Positions 48,487 to 57,895 of a stretch of 64,000 bases of DNA are shown one piece after another; the first letter of the stretch is position 1; each line of letters opens with the position of its first letter. Location: positions 85,834 to 149,833 of the forward strand of contig NZ_JACOPQ010000010.1 of assembly GCF_014287675.1 (NCBI RefSeq), given 5' to 3'. The position numbers were made by a program, and so were the translations under genes. The DNA is from Lawsonibacter faecis. GTDB taxonomy: Bacteria; Bacillota; Clostridia; Oscillospirales; Oscillospiraceae. The notes below the pieces were generated by a model that saw only the letters and a list, made by a program, of their open reading frames with translations, did no database searches and was not told the DNA's origin.

Positions 48487-49746
48487 ATGGGAATGACCAT
48501 GACCCAAAAGATTCTCGCCAAGCACGCGGGACTGGACCAGGTGGAGGCCGGGCAGCTCATTGAGGCCAGGCTGGACATGGTGCTGGGCAACGACATCACC
48601 GCTCCCGTAGCCATTACGGAATTCAGGAAAGCGGGCCTGACGGAGATTTTCCACAGGGACAAAATCGCCATCGTCCTCGACCACTCCGTCCCCTGCAAGG
48701 ACATCAAGTCCGCCCAGCTCTGCGCCCAGGCCAGAGACTTCGCCAGGGAGTATCACATCACCCATTTCTACGACGTGGGGCAGATGGGCGTGGAGCACGC
48801 CCTCCTGCCCGAGAAGGGCCTGGTGGCTCCGGGCGAGGCCATCATCGGCGCGGACTCCCACACCTGTACATACGGCGCGCTGGGCGCCTTCTCCACCGGT
48901 GTGGGCTCCACCGACATGGCCGCCGGCATGGCGACCGGCCTGGCCTGGTTCAAGGTTCCTCCCGCTCTTAAGGTGACCCTTAAGGGCAGGCTGCGTCCCT
49001 TCGTCTCCGGCAAGGACGTGATGCTCCACCTCATCGGCCTCATCGGCGTGGACGGCGCGCTCTACAAGTCCCTGGAGTTTACCGGAGAGGGTGTAAGCGC
49101 CCTCTCCATGGACGACCGCTTCACCATCTCCAACATGGCCATTGAGGCCGGCGGCAAGAACGGCATCTTCCCGGTGGACGGCGTAACCCGCGCCTACCTG
49201 GACGGCCGGGTGGACCGCCCCTGGGAGTCCTTCGAGGCCGACCCCGACGCGGTGTACGAGCGGGAGGTGGTCATCGACCTCAATGAGCTGAAGTCCACCG
49301 TGGCCCTGCCCCATCTGCCCTCCAACACCCGCACCGTGGACCAGGTGGCGGGCACCCCCATCCAGCAGGTCATCATCGGCTCGTGCACCAACGGGCGGCT
49401 GGAGGATATGCGCCAGGCAGCTGAGGTCCTCAAGGGCCGCAAGGTGGCGCCCGGCGTGCGCTGCATCGTCTTCCCGGCCACCCAGCAGATCATGCTGGAC
49501 GCCATGAGGCTGGGTTACGTTGAGACCTTTATCCAGGCCGGCTGCGCCGTTTCCACGCCCACCTGCGGCCCCTGTTTGGGCGGCCATATGGGCGTCCTCT
49601 CCGACGGGGAGAGGGCCATCTCCACCACCAACCGCAACTTCGTGGGCCGCATGGGACCCGTCAGCTCGGAGATCATCCTGGCCAGCCCCTCCGTGGCCGC
49701 CGCCTCCGCCGTCACCGGTGTGGTGACCGATCCGGCTACCCTGTAA
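48487..49746 (+). CDS. leuC: 3-isopropylmalate dehydratase large subunit
   Basis: 419 aa, the shorter archaeal/clostridial LeuC type. Aconitase-fold enzyme of leucine synthesis. [4Fe-4S] cysteines are in GSCTNGRLEDM and TCGPCLGGHMG. It pairs with LeuD to isomerise 2- to 3-isopropylmalate. The related homoaconitase or dimethylmalate dehydratase cannot be excluded alone, but leuB downstream fixes the assignment. RBS CAGGAGGG lies 7-8 nt before the ATG. Confidence 0.95.
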   Translation: MGMTMTQKILAKHAGLDQVEAGQLIEARLDMVLGNDITAPVAITEFRKAGLTEIFHRDKIAIVLDHSVPCKDIKSAQLCAQARDFAREYHITHFYDVGQMGVEHALLPEKGLVAPGEAIIGADSHTCTYGALGAFSTGVGSTDMAAGMATGLAWFKVPPALKVTLKGRLRPFVSGKDVMLHLIGLIGVDGALYKSLEFTGEGVSALSMDDRFTISNMAIEAGGKNGIFPVDGVTRAYLDGRVDRPWESFEADPDAVYEREVVIDLNELKSTVALPHLPSNTRTVDQVAGTPIQQVIIGSCTNGRLEDMRQAAEVLKGRKVAPGVRCIVFPATQQIMLDAMRLGYVETFIQAGCAVSTPTCGPCLGGHMGVLSDGERAISTTNRNFVGRMGPVSSEIILASPSVAAASAVTGVVTDPATL

Positions 49747-49760
49747 GGAGAATACGGATT

Positions 49761-49786
49761 GCGAACCGGCCCGCGGGCTGGTTCGC
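49761..49786 (+). other. Stem-loop between leuC and leuD
   Basis: GCGAACC and GGCCC pair with GGGCT and GGTTCGC around the small GC loop (49761-49786, one mismatched or G-T position). Without a T tract it is more likely a stability/processing element than a terminator. Confidence 0.5.
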
Positions 49787-49824
49787 AGTGACGCATCCCC
49801 GTCTTTGAAGAAAGGAATGAGACC

Positions 49825-50310
49825 ATGAAGGTTTATAAATACGGCGACAACGTGGATACCGACGTCATTATTCCCGCCCGCCACCTCAACAATCCCGACC
49901 CCAAGGCCCTGGCCTCCCACTGTATGGAGGACATCGACGCCGACTTCGCCTCCACAGTGGAGGAGGGGGACATCATTGTGGCCGGGGCCAACTTCGGCTG
50001 CGGCTCCTCCCGTGAGCACGCGCCGGTTTCCATCAAGGCCTGCGGTGTGAAGTGCGTCATCGCCGCCTCCTTCGCCCGGATTTTCTACCGCAACTCCATC
50101 AACATCGGCTTCCCCATCATGGAGTGCCCGGAGGCTGCCGCAGAGATCCAGGCGGGGGACAAGGTCAGTGTGGATTTCGCCACCGGCGTCATCACCGACG
50201 AGACCCTGGGCAAGACCTGGGAGGCCGCGCCCTTCCCGGCGTTCATCAACGGCATCATTGAAAACGGCGGACTGCTCAAATCCCTGAAGGCCCGGGGGAT
50301 TGCAAAATGA
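49825..50310 (+). CDS. leuD: 3-isopropylmalate dehydratase small subunit
   Basis: 161 aa swivel-domain partner of LeuC. YGDNVDTDVIIPARHLN at the N-terminus, GANFGCGSSREHAP and FARIFYRNSINIGFP are the standard blocks. RBS GAAAGGAA lies before the ATG. It overlaps leuB by 4 bp. Confidence 0.96.
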   Translation: MKVYKYGDNVDTDVIIPARHLNNPDPKALASHCMEDIDADFASTVEEGDIIVAGANFGCGSSREHAPVSIKACGVKCVIAASFARIFYRNSINIGFPIMECPEAAAEIQAGDKVSVDFATGVITDETLGKTWEAAPFPAFINGIIENGGLLKSLKARGIAK

Positions 50311-51395
50311 ATTATAAAATAGCCCTCATCAAAGGCGACGGCATCGGCCCCGAGGTGGTGAACGAGGCCGTCGGCGTGCTGGAGGCCGTGGGAGAGAAGT
50401 TCGGTCATACCTTTGAATATGTGGACGTGCTCCTGGGCGGCTGCGCCACCGACGCGGTGGGGAAGAGCTATCCCGACGATACCGCCGAGAAGTGCAGAAC
50501 CTGCGACGCAGTGCTCCTGGGCGCTGTGGGCGGCCCCAAGTGGGGCTCCGACAAGCCCGCGGAGCAGCGGCCCGAGACCGCCCTCCTGGCCATCCGCCGG
50601 GACCTGGGGCTCTACGCCAATCTGCGCCCCGCCGTGCTCCGCCCCGCCATGGCCGACGCCTGCCCGCTGAAAAAGGAGACCGCCGAAAAGGGCATTGACC
50701 TGATGATGGTCCGGGAGCTGACCGGCGGCGTGTACTTCGGCAAGCGGGACCGCTACCAAACCCCCGACCGGGGCGTGGAGTGCACCGACCTGATGGCCTA
50801 CTCCGAGCAGGAGATTGAGCGCATCGGCCGCCGCGCCTTCGAGATGGCCCGCCTGCGGGGGAAGAAGCTCGCCAGCGTGGACAAGGCCAACGTGCTGGAG
50901 ACCTCCCGCCTCTGGCGGGAGGTGATGCACCGCCTGGCCGGGGAGTATCCCGACGTGGCCTACTCCGACGTGCTGGTGGACAACTGCGCCATGCAGCTGG
51001 TCCGGGACCCCTCTCAGTTCGACGTGGTGGTCACCGAGAATATGTTCGGCGACATCCTCTCCGACGAGGCGTCCATGATCACCGGCTCCATCGGTCTGCT
51101 GCCCTCCGCCTCCATCGGCGATACCGCCCCCGGCCTCTACGAACCCATCCACGGCTCCGCGCCCGACATCGCGGGCCAGGACAAGGCCAACCCCATCGCC
51201 ACCATTCTGTCCGTCGCCATGATGATGCGCTACTCCTTCCAGCGCCCCGGCGAGGCCGCCGCCATTGAGCGCGCCGTGGACGCGGTGCTGGCCGAGGGCT
51301 GGCGCACCGCCGATATCGCCGGGCCGGGCGTGACTCCCATCGGGACCAGGCGGATGGGCGAGCTGATTCGCGGCAGGATTGAAGCGATGGCCTGA
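50307..51395 (+). CDS. leuB: 3-isopropylmalate dehydrogenase
   Basis: 362 aa NAD-dependent oxidative decarboxylase, leucine pathway. KGDGIGPEVV at the N-terminus, LLGAVGGPKW, the active-site RELTGGVYFG (Tyr), and NMFGDILSDEASMITGSIGLLPSAS for Mg and cofactor binding. ATGA overlap with leuD. leuA and ilv genes are not in the window, so leuCDB forms a separate operon. Confidence 0.97.
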   Translation: MNYKIALIKGDGIGPEVVNEAVGVLEAVGEKFGHTFEYVDVLLGGCATDAVGKSYPDDTAEKCRTCDAVLLGAVGGPKWGSDKPAEQRPETALLAIRRDLGLYANLRPAVLRPAMADACPLKKETAEKGIDLMMVRELTGGVYFGKRDRYQTPDRGVECTDLMAYSEQEIERIGRRAFEMARLRGKKLASVDKANVLETSRLWREVMHRLAGEYPDVAYSDVLVDNCAMQLVRDPSQFDVVVTENMFGDILSDEASMITGSIGLLPSASIGDTAPGLYEPIHGSAPDIAGQDKANPIATILSVAMMMRYSFQRPGEAAAIERAVDAVLAEGWRTADIAGPGVTPIGTRRMGELIRGRIEAMA

Positions 51396-51482
51396 TGCGC
51401 TCAGGCCCCATCCCGCGCCGCGTCATCTCCGCGCCCGCAGCCCGCTAGGGGAGGCGTCGGCCCCGGCGACGAATTTCCCGAT

Positions 51483-51517
51483 AACGGCGGAGACGGCTTC
51501 AGCCGCCTCCGCCGTTT
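51483..51517 (+). terminator. Terminator-like hairpin after leuB
   Basis: AACGGCGGAG.CGGCT (51483-51498) pairs with AGCCG.CTCCGCCGTT (51501-51516), one mismatch, loop TC, then only a short T run. The preceding 87 bp hold nothing else recognisable. Confidence 0.75.
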
Positions 51518-51520
51518 CCC

Positions 51521-51549
51521 TTGCCAAGCGCCCTGTTTTCTGCTAAAAT
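51521..51549 (+). promoter_or_regulatory. Predicted sigma-A promoter for coaX
   Basis: TTGCCA (51521-51526), 17-bp spacer, TAAAAT (51544-51549), directly after the leuB terminator. Confidence 0.7.
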
Positions 51550-51582
51550 CCTTTTACTATCTGGAGAAGGGAAGTGGCGCGC

Positions 51583-52368
51583 ATGGTACTTGCCATCGAC
51601 GTGGGCAACTCCACCACCACCATCGGCCTCTTTGACGAGAGCGGAGTACTGCATCTGCGGTCCGACCTGACGACCAGCCAGCGGAGCACCCGGGACCAGT
51701 GCGCGGTTTCTCTGCGCGGCGTCTTCGACCTCTACGGGGCGGACCTCCGGGCCGTCACCGGCTGCATTATCTCCAGCGTAGTCCCGCCCGTCACCGCCGC
51801 CATCTGCGGCGCGGTGGAACTGCTCACCGGCAGGGAGCCCATGCTCATGGGCCCAGGCGTGAAGACCGGGCTGAACATCAAGTCGGATATCCATACCCAG
51901 ATGGGCACGGATATCGTTGCTTACTCGGTGGGCGCCATCGCTCAATACCCCGGCCCCATCATCGTGGTGGACCTGGGCACGGCGGTCACCATGTCCTATC
52001 TGCGGGAAAACGTGTACGAGGGCTGCGTCATCATGCCCGGCATCCGCATTGCGCTGGACGCCCTGTCCGACCGGGCCGCCGCCCTGCCCCGTATCTCCAT
52101 TGAGCCGCCGGAGGACCTTCTGGGGCACAATACGGTGGGAGCCATGCGCTCCGGCGTGGTCTACGGCAACGCCAGCATGATTGACGGCATGATTGCGCGC
52201 ATGGAGGAGGCCGCCGGACCCGCCGCTGCGGTGGTGGGCACCGGAAACGCCGCTCCCGACGTGCTGAAATACTGTAGGCGTGAAATTCACTACGATGCCG
52301 ATCTGCTGCTGAACGGGCTCTATCTGATCTATAAGAAGAACACCGTGGGAAAGCAGCGGAAGGGGTAA
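51583..52368 (+). CDS. coaX: Type III pantothenate kinase
   Basis: 261 aa. First step of CoA synthesis, pantothenate to 4'-phosphopantothenate, ASKHA fold. AIDVGNSTTTIGLF phosphate loop, GTDIVAYSVGAI, IVVDLGTAVTMS and GCVIMPGIRIALDAL. ATG 51583 lies 8 nt after GGAGAAGGG; GTG 51574 is an alternative. The next gene is an ECF S component that may import pantothenate. Confidence 0.95.
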   Translation: MVLAIDVGNSTTTIGLFDESGVLHLRSDLTTSQRSTRDQCAVSLRGVFDLYGADLRAVTGCIISSVVPPVTAAICGAVELLTGREPMLMGPGVKTGLNIKSDIHTQMGTDIVAYSVGAIAQYPGPIIVVDLGTAVTMSYLRENVYEGCVIMPGIRIALDALSDRAAALPRISIEPPEDLLGHNTVGAMRSGVVYGNASMIDGMIARMEEAAGPAAAVVGTGNAAPDVLKYCRREIHYDADLLLNGLYLIYKKNTVGKQRKG

Positions 52369-52506
52369 AGCCTGCGGGCCGGGGTTCCGGGCCGCTCTGC
52401 CAGTGCTCAACGGCTCTCGCGGGCCGTGAGTAAATAAATTGCCCTGCATCCGAGTTCCCGGGACCGCGTCCCGATGAGTGAGGAGCGGGAGCAGGAGGTT
52501 TTTCAC

Positions 52507-53115
52507 ATGATCATGAATCACAGCAAGACCCAGCGCATGACGGGACTGGCCCTCTTTACGGGCATCATTGTCGTCCTGCAAGTCATCGGCACCTTTGTCA
52601 AGTTCGGCCCCTTTTCCATCACGCTGACCCTGATCCCCATCGTGGTGGGCGCGGCGATCTACGGGCCGAAATCCGGCGCCTATCTGGGCGGCGTGTTTGG
52701 CTTCGTCGTGCTGGTGGCCTGCATTTTCGGCTGGGACATGGGCGGGGCCGTCCTCTGGAATGCCCAGCCGCTCCTGACCGCCGTGGTGTGCCTGGGAAAG
52801 GGCGTTCTGGCGGGCCTCGCCGCGGGGGACGTCTACCGTGCGCTGTCTCGGCGCAGCACGACGGCGGCGGCCATATCGGCAGCCGTCGTCAGTCCGGTGG
52901 TCAATACCGGGCTCTTTCTGCTGGCGCTCTACTTCCTGTTTTATGACGTGCTGGTCTCCTGGGCCACCGGGGCCGGGGCCGATATCGCCACCTACATCCT
53001 GACCGGACTGGTGGGGGTCAACTTCGTTCTGGAGCTGGGCGTCAACATGGTGCTCAGCCCTGTTGTGGTGCGCATCATCCACGCGCGGAAGGCCATGCCC
53101 AACCGGCGCGCCTGA
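52507..53115 (+). CDS. ECF transporter S component (putative pantothenate type)
   Basis: 202 aa with five to six membrane helices and the S-component pattern FGPFSITLTLIPIVVGAAIYGPKSGAYLGGVFG (described at about 34-66). The substrate-binding subunit would join a shared EcfAAT module encoded elsewhere. Adjacency to coaX points to pantothenate (PanT-like), but sequence alone does not fix the ligand. ATG 52507 lies 8 nt after GCAGGAGG; an earlier ATG would add a non-membrane prefix. The 138-bp gap after coaX holds only GC-rich hairpins. Confidence 0.82.
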   Translation: MIMNHSKTQRMTGLALFTGIIVVLQVIGTFVKFGPFSITLTLIPIVVGAAIYGPKSGAYLGGVFGFVVLVACIFGWDMGGAVLWNAQPLLTAVVCLGKGVLAGLAAGDVYRALSRRSTTAAAISAAVVSPVVNTGLFLLALYFLFYDVLVSWATGAGADIATYILTGLVGVNFVLELGVNMVLSPVVVRIIHARKAMPNRRA

Positions 53116-53129
53116 ATTGGAATCCATAC

Positions 53130-53168
53130 AAAAAGCTGTGTCTTTTGTTTAAAAGGCACAGCTTTTTT
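53130..53168. terminator. Rho-independent terminator after the ECF S gene
   Basis: AAAAAGCTGTGTCTTTT (53130-53146) pairs with AAAAGGCACAGCTTTTT (53151-53167) with one G-T pair, loop GTTT, followed by T. The flanking A and T tracts make it potentially bidirectional. Confidence 0.92.
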
Positions 53169-53228
53169 CCTGAAAATCCGCCGTAAAATCGAAACTTGGA
53201 GAATTGCGCCTGGTGTGCAATCTCATGC

Positions 53229-53257
53229 TTGCAATATTGCATATCGCCGCATATAAT
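53229..53257 (+). promoter_or_regulatory. Predicted sigma-A promoter for the aminotransferase gene
   Basis: TTGCAA (53229-53234), 17-bp spacer, TATAAT (53252-53257), about 76 bp before the ATG. Confidence 0.82.
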
Positions 53258-53333
53258 GTTTCTAGTTGAGCTTTCCTTCGGCCGACAGACGGCTGCCCTT
53301 GCCCGCTGAGGGAATACTGGGAGGAGAAACACC

Positions 53334-54524
<1,191 letters not shown>

Positions 54525-54534
54525 CGAATGCCCG

Positions 54535-54567
54535 AAGCGGGGTTGGCCTTGTGCCGACCCCGCTTTT
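54535..54567 (+). terminator. Terminator after the aminotransferase gene
   Basis: AAGCGGGGTTGGC (54535-54547) and GCCGACCCCGCTT (54553-54565), one G-T pair, loop CTTGT, T4 run. It overlaps the -35 region of the next promoter. Confidence 0.88.
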
Positions 54568-54577
54568 GTGGTATTCT
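54549..54577 (+). promoter_or_regulatory. Candidate sigma-A promoter for purB
   Basis: TTGTGC (54549-54554), 17-bp spacer, TATTCT (54572-54577). The -35 lies in the loop and 3' arm of the upstream terminator. Confidence 0.5.
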
Positions 54578-54648
54578 GTTACCGAACGTGAAAAGATAAA
54601 GCCAGGCGTCGAACAGCGTCCCCATACCGATGAAAACGAGGTTACTCC

Positions 54649-56088
54649 ATGAGCGACAAGGCCGTCTATGAGAGTCCGCTCTCCTCCCGCTATGCCAGCG
54701 GCGAGATGCAGTTTATTTTCTCCCCGGACAAGAAATTCACCACCTGGCGCCGACTCTGGATCGCCCTGGCCCGGGCCGAGATGGAGCTGGGCCTCCCGGT
54801 GACCCAGGCCCAGGTCGGCGAGCTGGAGGCCCATGCAAACGACGTGGACTACGCCTGCGCCGCCAGGTGGGAGGAGAAGCTGCGCCACGACGTGATGGCG
54901 CATATCCATGCCTGGGGGGAGATTTGCCCCAACGCCATGCCCATTATCCACCTGGGCGCCACAAGCTGCTACGTGGGGGACAATACCGACGTAATTCTCA
55001 TGCGTGAGGCCCTGCTCCTGGTCCGGGACAAGCTGGTACGGGTGCTCGCCGCCCTGGCTCCCTTTGCGGAGCGGTACAAGGCCCTGCCCACCCTGGGCTT
55101 CACCCACTTCCAGAGCGCCCAGCTTGTGACGGTGGGAAAGCGCGCCACACTCTGGATGAACGAGCTGCTGATGGACCTCGACGAGGTGAATCACCGCATC
55201 TCCACCCTGAAGCTCCTGGGCTCCAAGGGCACCACCGGCACCCAGGCCAGCTTCCTGGAGCTCTTCGGGGGCGACCACGAAAAGGTGAAAGCCCTGGAGG
55301 CCAAAATTGCCGCCGAGATGGGCTTTGACGGCGTGGTCAGCGTCTCCGGCCAGACCTACTCCCGGAAGATGGATTACGGCGTGCTGTCCACTCTCTCCGG
55401 CATCGCGCAGTCGGCCAGCAAATTCGCCACCGACATGCGGCTGCTGTGCCACCTCAAGGAGGTGGAGGAGCCCTTTGAGCAAAGCCAGATTGGCTCCTCC
55501 GCCATGCCCTACAAGCGCAACCCCATGCGCTGCGAGCGTATCTGCGCCCTGAGCCGCTATGTGATGGCCGACGCCGTGAACCCTGCCGTCACCGCCGCCA
55601 GCCAGTGGTTTGAGCGCACCCTGGACGACTCCGCCAACAAGCGGCTCTCCGTACCGGAGGCCTTTCTGGCGGTGGACGCCATTTTGAATCTCTACGCCAA
55701 CGTTGCCTCCGGGCTGGTGGTTCATGAGAAGGTCATTGAGAAGCACGTGCTGGAGGAGCTGCCCTTCATGGCCAGCGAAAATATCCTGATGGACGCGGTG
55801 AAGCGGGGCGGAAACCGCCAGGACCTCCACGAGCGCATCCGGGTCCACTCGCTGGAGGCGGGCAGGAATGTGAAGGACCTGGGCCTGCCGAACAACCTCA
55901 TCGATCTCATCGCCGGGGACCCCATGTTCGGCATGAGCAGGGAGGAGCTGACCGCCCACCTGGAGCCGGGCCGCTATATCGGCCGCTGCCCTCAGCAGGT
56001 GGAGGAGTTCCTGGCGGCAGACGTGGCCCCCGTGCTGGAGAAATACCCCGGGGCGGCCCTGGGCAAAAACGCAGACTTGAAGGTCTGA
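54649..56088 (+). CDS. purB: Adenylosuccinate lyase
   Basis: 479 aa. Fumarase/aspartase superfamily enzyme of purine synthesis (SAICAR to AICAR, and adenylosuccinate to AMP). The signature loop GSSAMPYKRNPMRCE holds the catalytic Ser; TSCYVGDNTD and TLGFTHFQSAQ are the other superfamily regions. The 479-residue length is the longer, eukaryote-like PurB common in Clostridia. No purB-neighbouring pur operon here. pfkA follows after 96 bp. Confidence 0.95.
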   Translation: MSDKAVYESPLSSRYASGEMQFIFSPDKKFTTWRRLWIALARAEMELGLPVTQAQVGELEAHANDVDYACAARWEEKLRHDVMAHIHAWGEICPNAMPIIHLGATSCYVGDNTDVILMREALLLVRDKLVRVLAALAPFAERYKALPTLGFTHFQSAQLVTVGKRATLWMNELLMDLDEVNHRISTLKLLGSKGTTGTQASFLELFGGDHEKVKALEAKIAAEMGFDGVVSVSGQTYSRKMDYGVLSTLSGIAQSASKFATDMRLLCHLKEVEEPFEQSQIGSSAMPYKRNPMRCERICALSRYVMADAVNPAVTAASQWFERTLDDSANKRLSVPEAFLAVDAILNLYANVASGLVVHEKVIEKHVLEELPFMASENILMDAVKRGGNRQDLHERIRVHSLEAGRNVKDLGLPNNLIDLIAGDPMFGMSREELTAHLEPGRYIGRCPQQVEEFLAADVAPVLEKYPGAALGKNADLKV

Positions 56089-56184
56089 GCAATCCGGAAT
56101 GCCCCTGCGCAGAGGGGACGCCTGACTCTGCCGGGCATGGGATTTCTCCGGCCATATCTTCTATCATTATGGAGGTCTTTTACT

Positions 56185-57174
56185 ATGCACAACGCGGTCA
56201 AGCGCATTGGCGTCCTCACCAGCGGCGGCGACGCCCCCGGAATGAACGCCGCCATCCGTTCGGTGGTCCGCACGGCGATGCATATGGGTATTGAGTGCCT
56301 GGGCGTCCGCCGGGGATTCAACGGCCTCATCACCGGGGACATCATCCCTATGGACTTTGTCCAGACCAGCGGCCTCATCGCCCACGGCGGAACCACCCTC
56401 TTCACCGCCCGGAGCGAGGAGTTCCGCACGGAGGAGGGCCGGAGAAAGGCCGCCGCCACCTGTAAGCTCTTCGGGCTGGACGGCATTGTGGGCATCGGCG
56501 GCGACGGCACCTACCGGGGCCTCATGGAGTTCTGCAACCAGGAGGGCGTGGCCGTGGTGGGCATGCCCGGCACCATCGACAACGACATCGCCTGTACCGA
56601 CTATACCATCGGCTACGACACAGCCTGCAACACTGCCCTGGACTCCATCGATAAGCTGAAGGACACCATGCAGTCCCATGAGCGCTGCAGCGTGGTGGAG
56701 GTCATGGGCCGCCACGCGGGCCATCTGGCCCTCTATGTGGGCATGGCCTGCGGCGCCACCGCCGTGCTGATCCCCGAGAAGGAGATTGACTTTGAGCGGG
56801 ACGTGGTGGAGCCTATCCGGGCCGCCCGCCTGGGCGGGCGCACCCACTTCATGGTCATCGTGGCCGAGGGTGTGGGCAGCTCCTACGACGTGGCCGCCAA
56901 GATTAGGGACGCCACCGGCCTGGACCCCCGCGTCACTGTCCTGGGCCATGTGCAGCGGGGCGGGTCCCCCTCCGCCCGGGACCGCATGGTCGCTACATAT
57001 ATGGGCTATAACGCCGTCCATCTGCTGGCCCAGGGCAAGTCCAACCGGGTCGTCGCCTACAAGGACGGCGAGTACGTGGACTTCGATATCAACGAGGCCC
57101 TCGCCATGAGGAAGGGCATCGATGAGAATGCCTACCGGGTTCTCAGGGCCCTCACCGGAGTCGCCGCGGAGTAA
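56185..57174 (+). CDS. pfkA: ATP-dependent 6-phosphofructokinase
   Basis: 329 aa. GVLTSGGDAPGMNAAIR start, GGDGT at 105-109 (Gly in the second half marks the ATP-using type), PGTIDNDIACTDYTIGYDTA with catalytic Asp, and EVMGRHAGHLAL. ATG 56185 follows GGAGG by 8-9 nt. Commits fructose-6-P to glycolysis; a PPi-dependent enzyme is also encoded 3 kb downstream. A strong terminator follows. Confidence 0.96.
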   Translation: MHNAVKRIGVLTSGGDAPGMNAAIRSVVRTAMHMGIECLGVRRGFNGLITGDIIPMDFVQTSGLIAHGGTTLFTARSEEFRTEEGRRKAAATCKLFGLDGIVGIGGDGTYRGLMEFCNQEGVAVVGMPGTIDNDIACTDYTIGYDTACNTALDSIDKLKDTMQSHERCSVVEVMGRHAGHLALYVGMACGATAVLIPEKEIDFERDVVEPIRAARLGGRTHFMVIVAEGVGSSYDVAAKIRDATGLDPRVTVLGHVQRGGSPSARDRMVATYMGYNAVHLLAQGKSNRVVAYKDGEYVDFDINEALAMRKGIDENAYRVLRALTGVAAE

Positions 57175-57187
57175 CGGATCAGATACC

Positions 57188-57225
57188 AAAAGCGCCGGGG
57201 GATATCAGACTCCCCGGCGCTTTTT
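57188..57225 (+). terminator. Rho-independent terminator after pfkA
   Basis: AAAAGCGCCGGGG (57188-57200) pairs with CCCCGGCGCTTTT (57212-57224), T5 run. Confidence 0.93.
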
Positions 57226-57248
57226 CAAATATGCAGGAGGAGACGCGT

Positions 57249-57803
57249 ATGAAGGAGCAATGGAGAACCTACCCGCAGTACGCGGCCTGCGGGCTCAACT
57301 GCGCCCTGTGCCCCATGTACCACCGGGACGACGGCAAACCCGGCTGCCCCGGCTGCGGCGGTGCGGGGCACGCCACCTGTGCGCTGACCCGCTGCGGCGC
57401 GGAGCACGGCGTGGAGTACTGCTTCCAGTGCGAGGATTACCCCTGCCCCCGCTGCAAGGCCGATGAGCCTTACGACTCCTTTATCACCTACCGCAGCGTA
57501 AAGCGGGACTTCGCCAGGGCGAGACAGGACGGGCTGGAGCGCTATATCGCCGCGCTGGGCGAGAAGGAGCGGCGCCTGCGCTTTCTGCTGGCGCACTACA
57601 ACGACGGGCGGAAAAAGAGCTTCTACTGCCTGGCGGTGAATCTGCTGGAGCCGGAGGACACGGACGCGGTCCTGTCCCGCCTGGCCCGGGAGGCCGCGCC
57701 CGACGCCCTGACCCCCAAGGAGCGCGCAGCCGCGGCTGTAAAGCTCTTTGAAGCCGCCGCAGCAGAGCGGGGCGTCGTTCTCAAGCTGAACCGAAAGAAA
57801 TAG
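57249..57803 (+). CDS. DUF3795 domain-containing cysteine-rich protein
   Basis: 184 aa. N-terminal half holds eleven to twelve cysteines (CGLNCALCPMYHRDD, CPGCGGAGHATC, CFQCEDYPCPRC), probably zinc-binding; C-terminal half is helical. The family is of unknown function, common in gut anaerobes. RBS GCAGGAGGAG lies 6 nt before ATG 57249; the ATG at 57231 overlaps that RBS. Monocistronic between two strong terminators. Confidence 0.85.
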   Translation: MKEQWRTYPQYAACGLNCALCPMYHRDDGKPGCPGCGGAGHATCALTRCGAEHGVEYCFQCEDYPCPRCKADEPYDSFITYRSVKRDFARARQDGLERYIAALGEKERRLRFLLAHYNDGRKKSFYCLAVNLLEPEDTDAVLSRLAREAAPDALTPKERAAAAVKLFEAAAAERGVVLKLNRKK

Positions 57804-57850
57804 GCGCCGACAGCCTGAACCGGGCGCGGCGCTCCTGACGCGCAGCACGG

Positions 57851-57894
57851 CATGAACCCCCCGCCCGGAATGCATTCCGGGCGGGGGGTTCATG
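57851..57894. terminator. 44-bp perfect palindrome between converging genes
   Basis: Every base from 57851 to 57894 pairs (CATGAACCCCCCGCCCGGAA and its complement, centre TGCA), with GTT tails. It lies between the converging DUF3795 and antiporter genes and ends one base before the antiporter stop codon, so it probably serves both as a terminator. Confidence 0.82.
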
Positions 57895-57895
57895 T

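Noticed and set aside
47758..50019. Extended minus-strand frame reading from leuC/leuD into the Crp-type gene
   Set aside because: Only the last 203 codons match a family; the rest is the antisense shadow of leuC. The ATG at 48369 has an RBS and promoter.
52369..52506. Riboswitch (TPP or other vitamin) before the ECF S gene
   Set aside because: GC-rich hairpins only; no conserved riboswitch core (for example CTGAGA for TPP).
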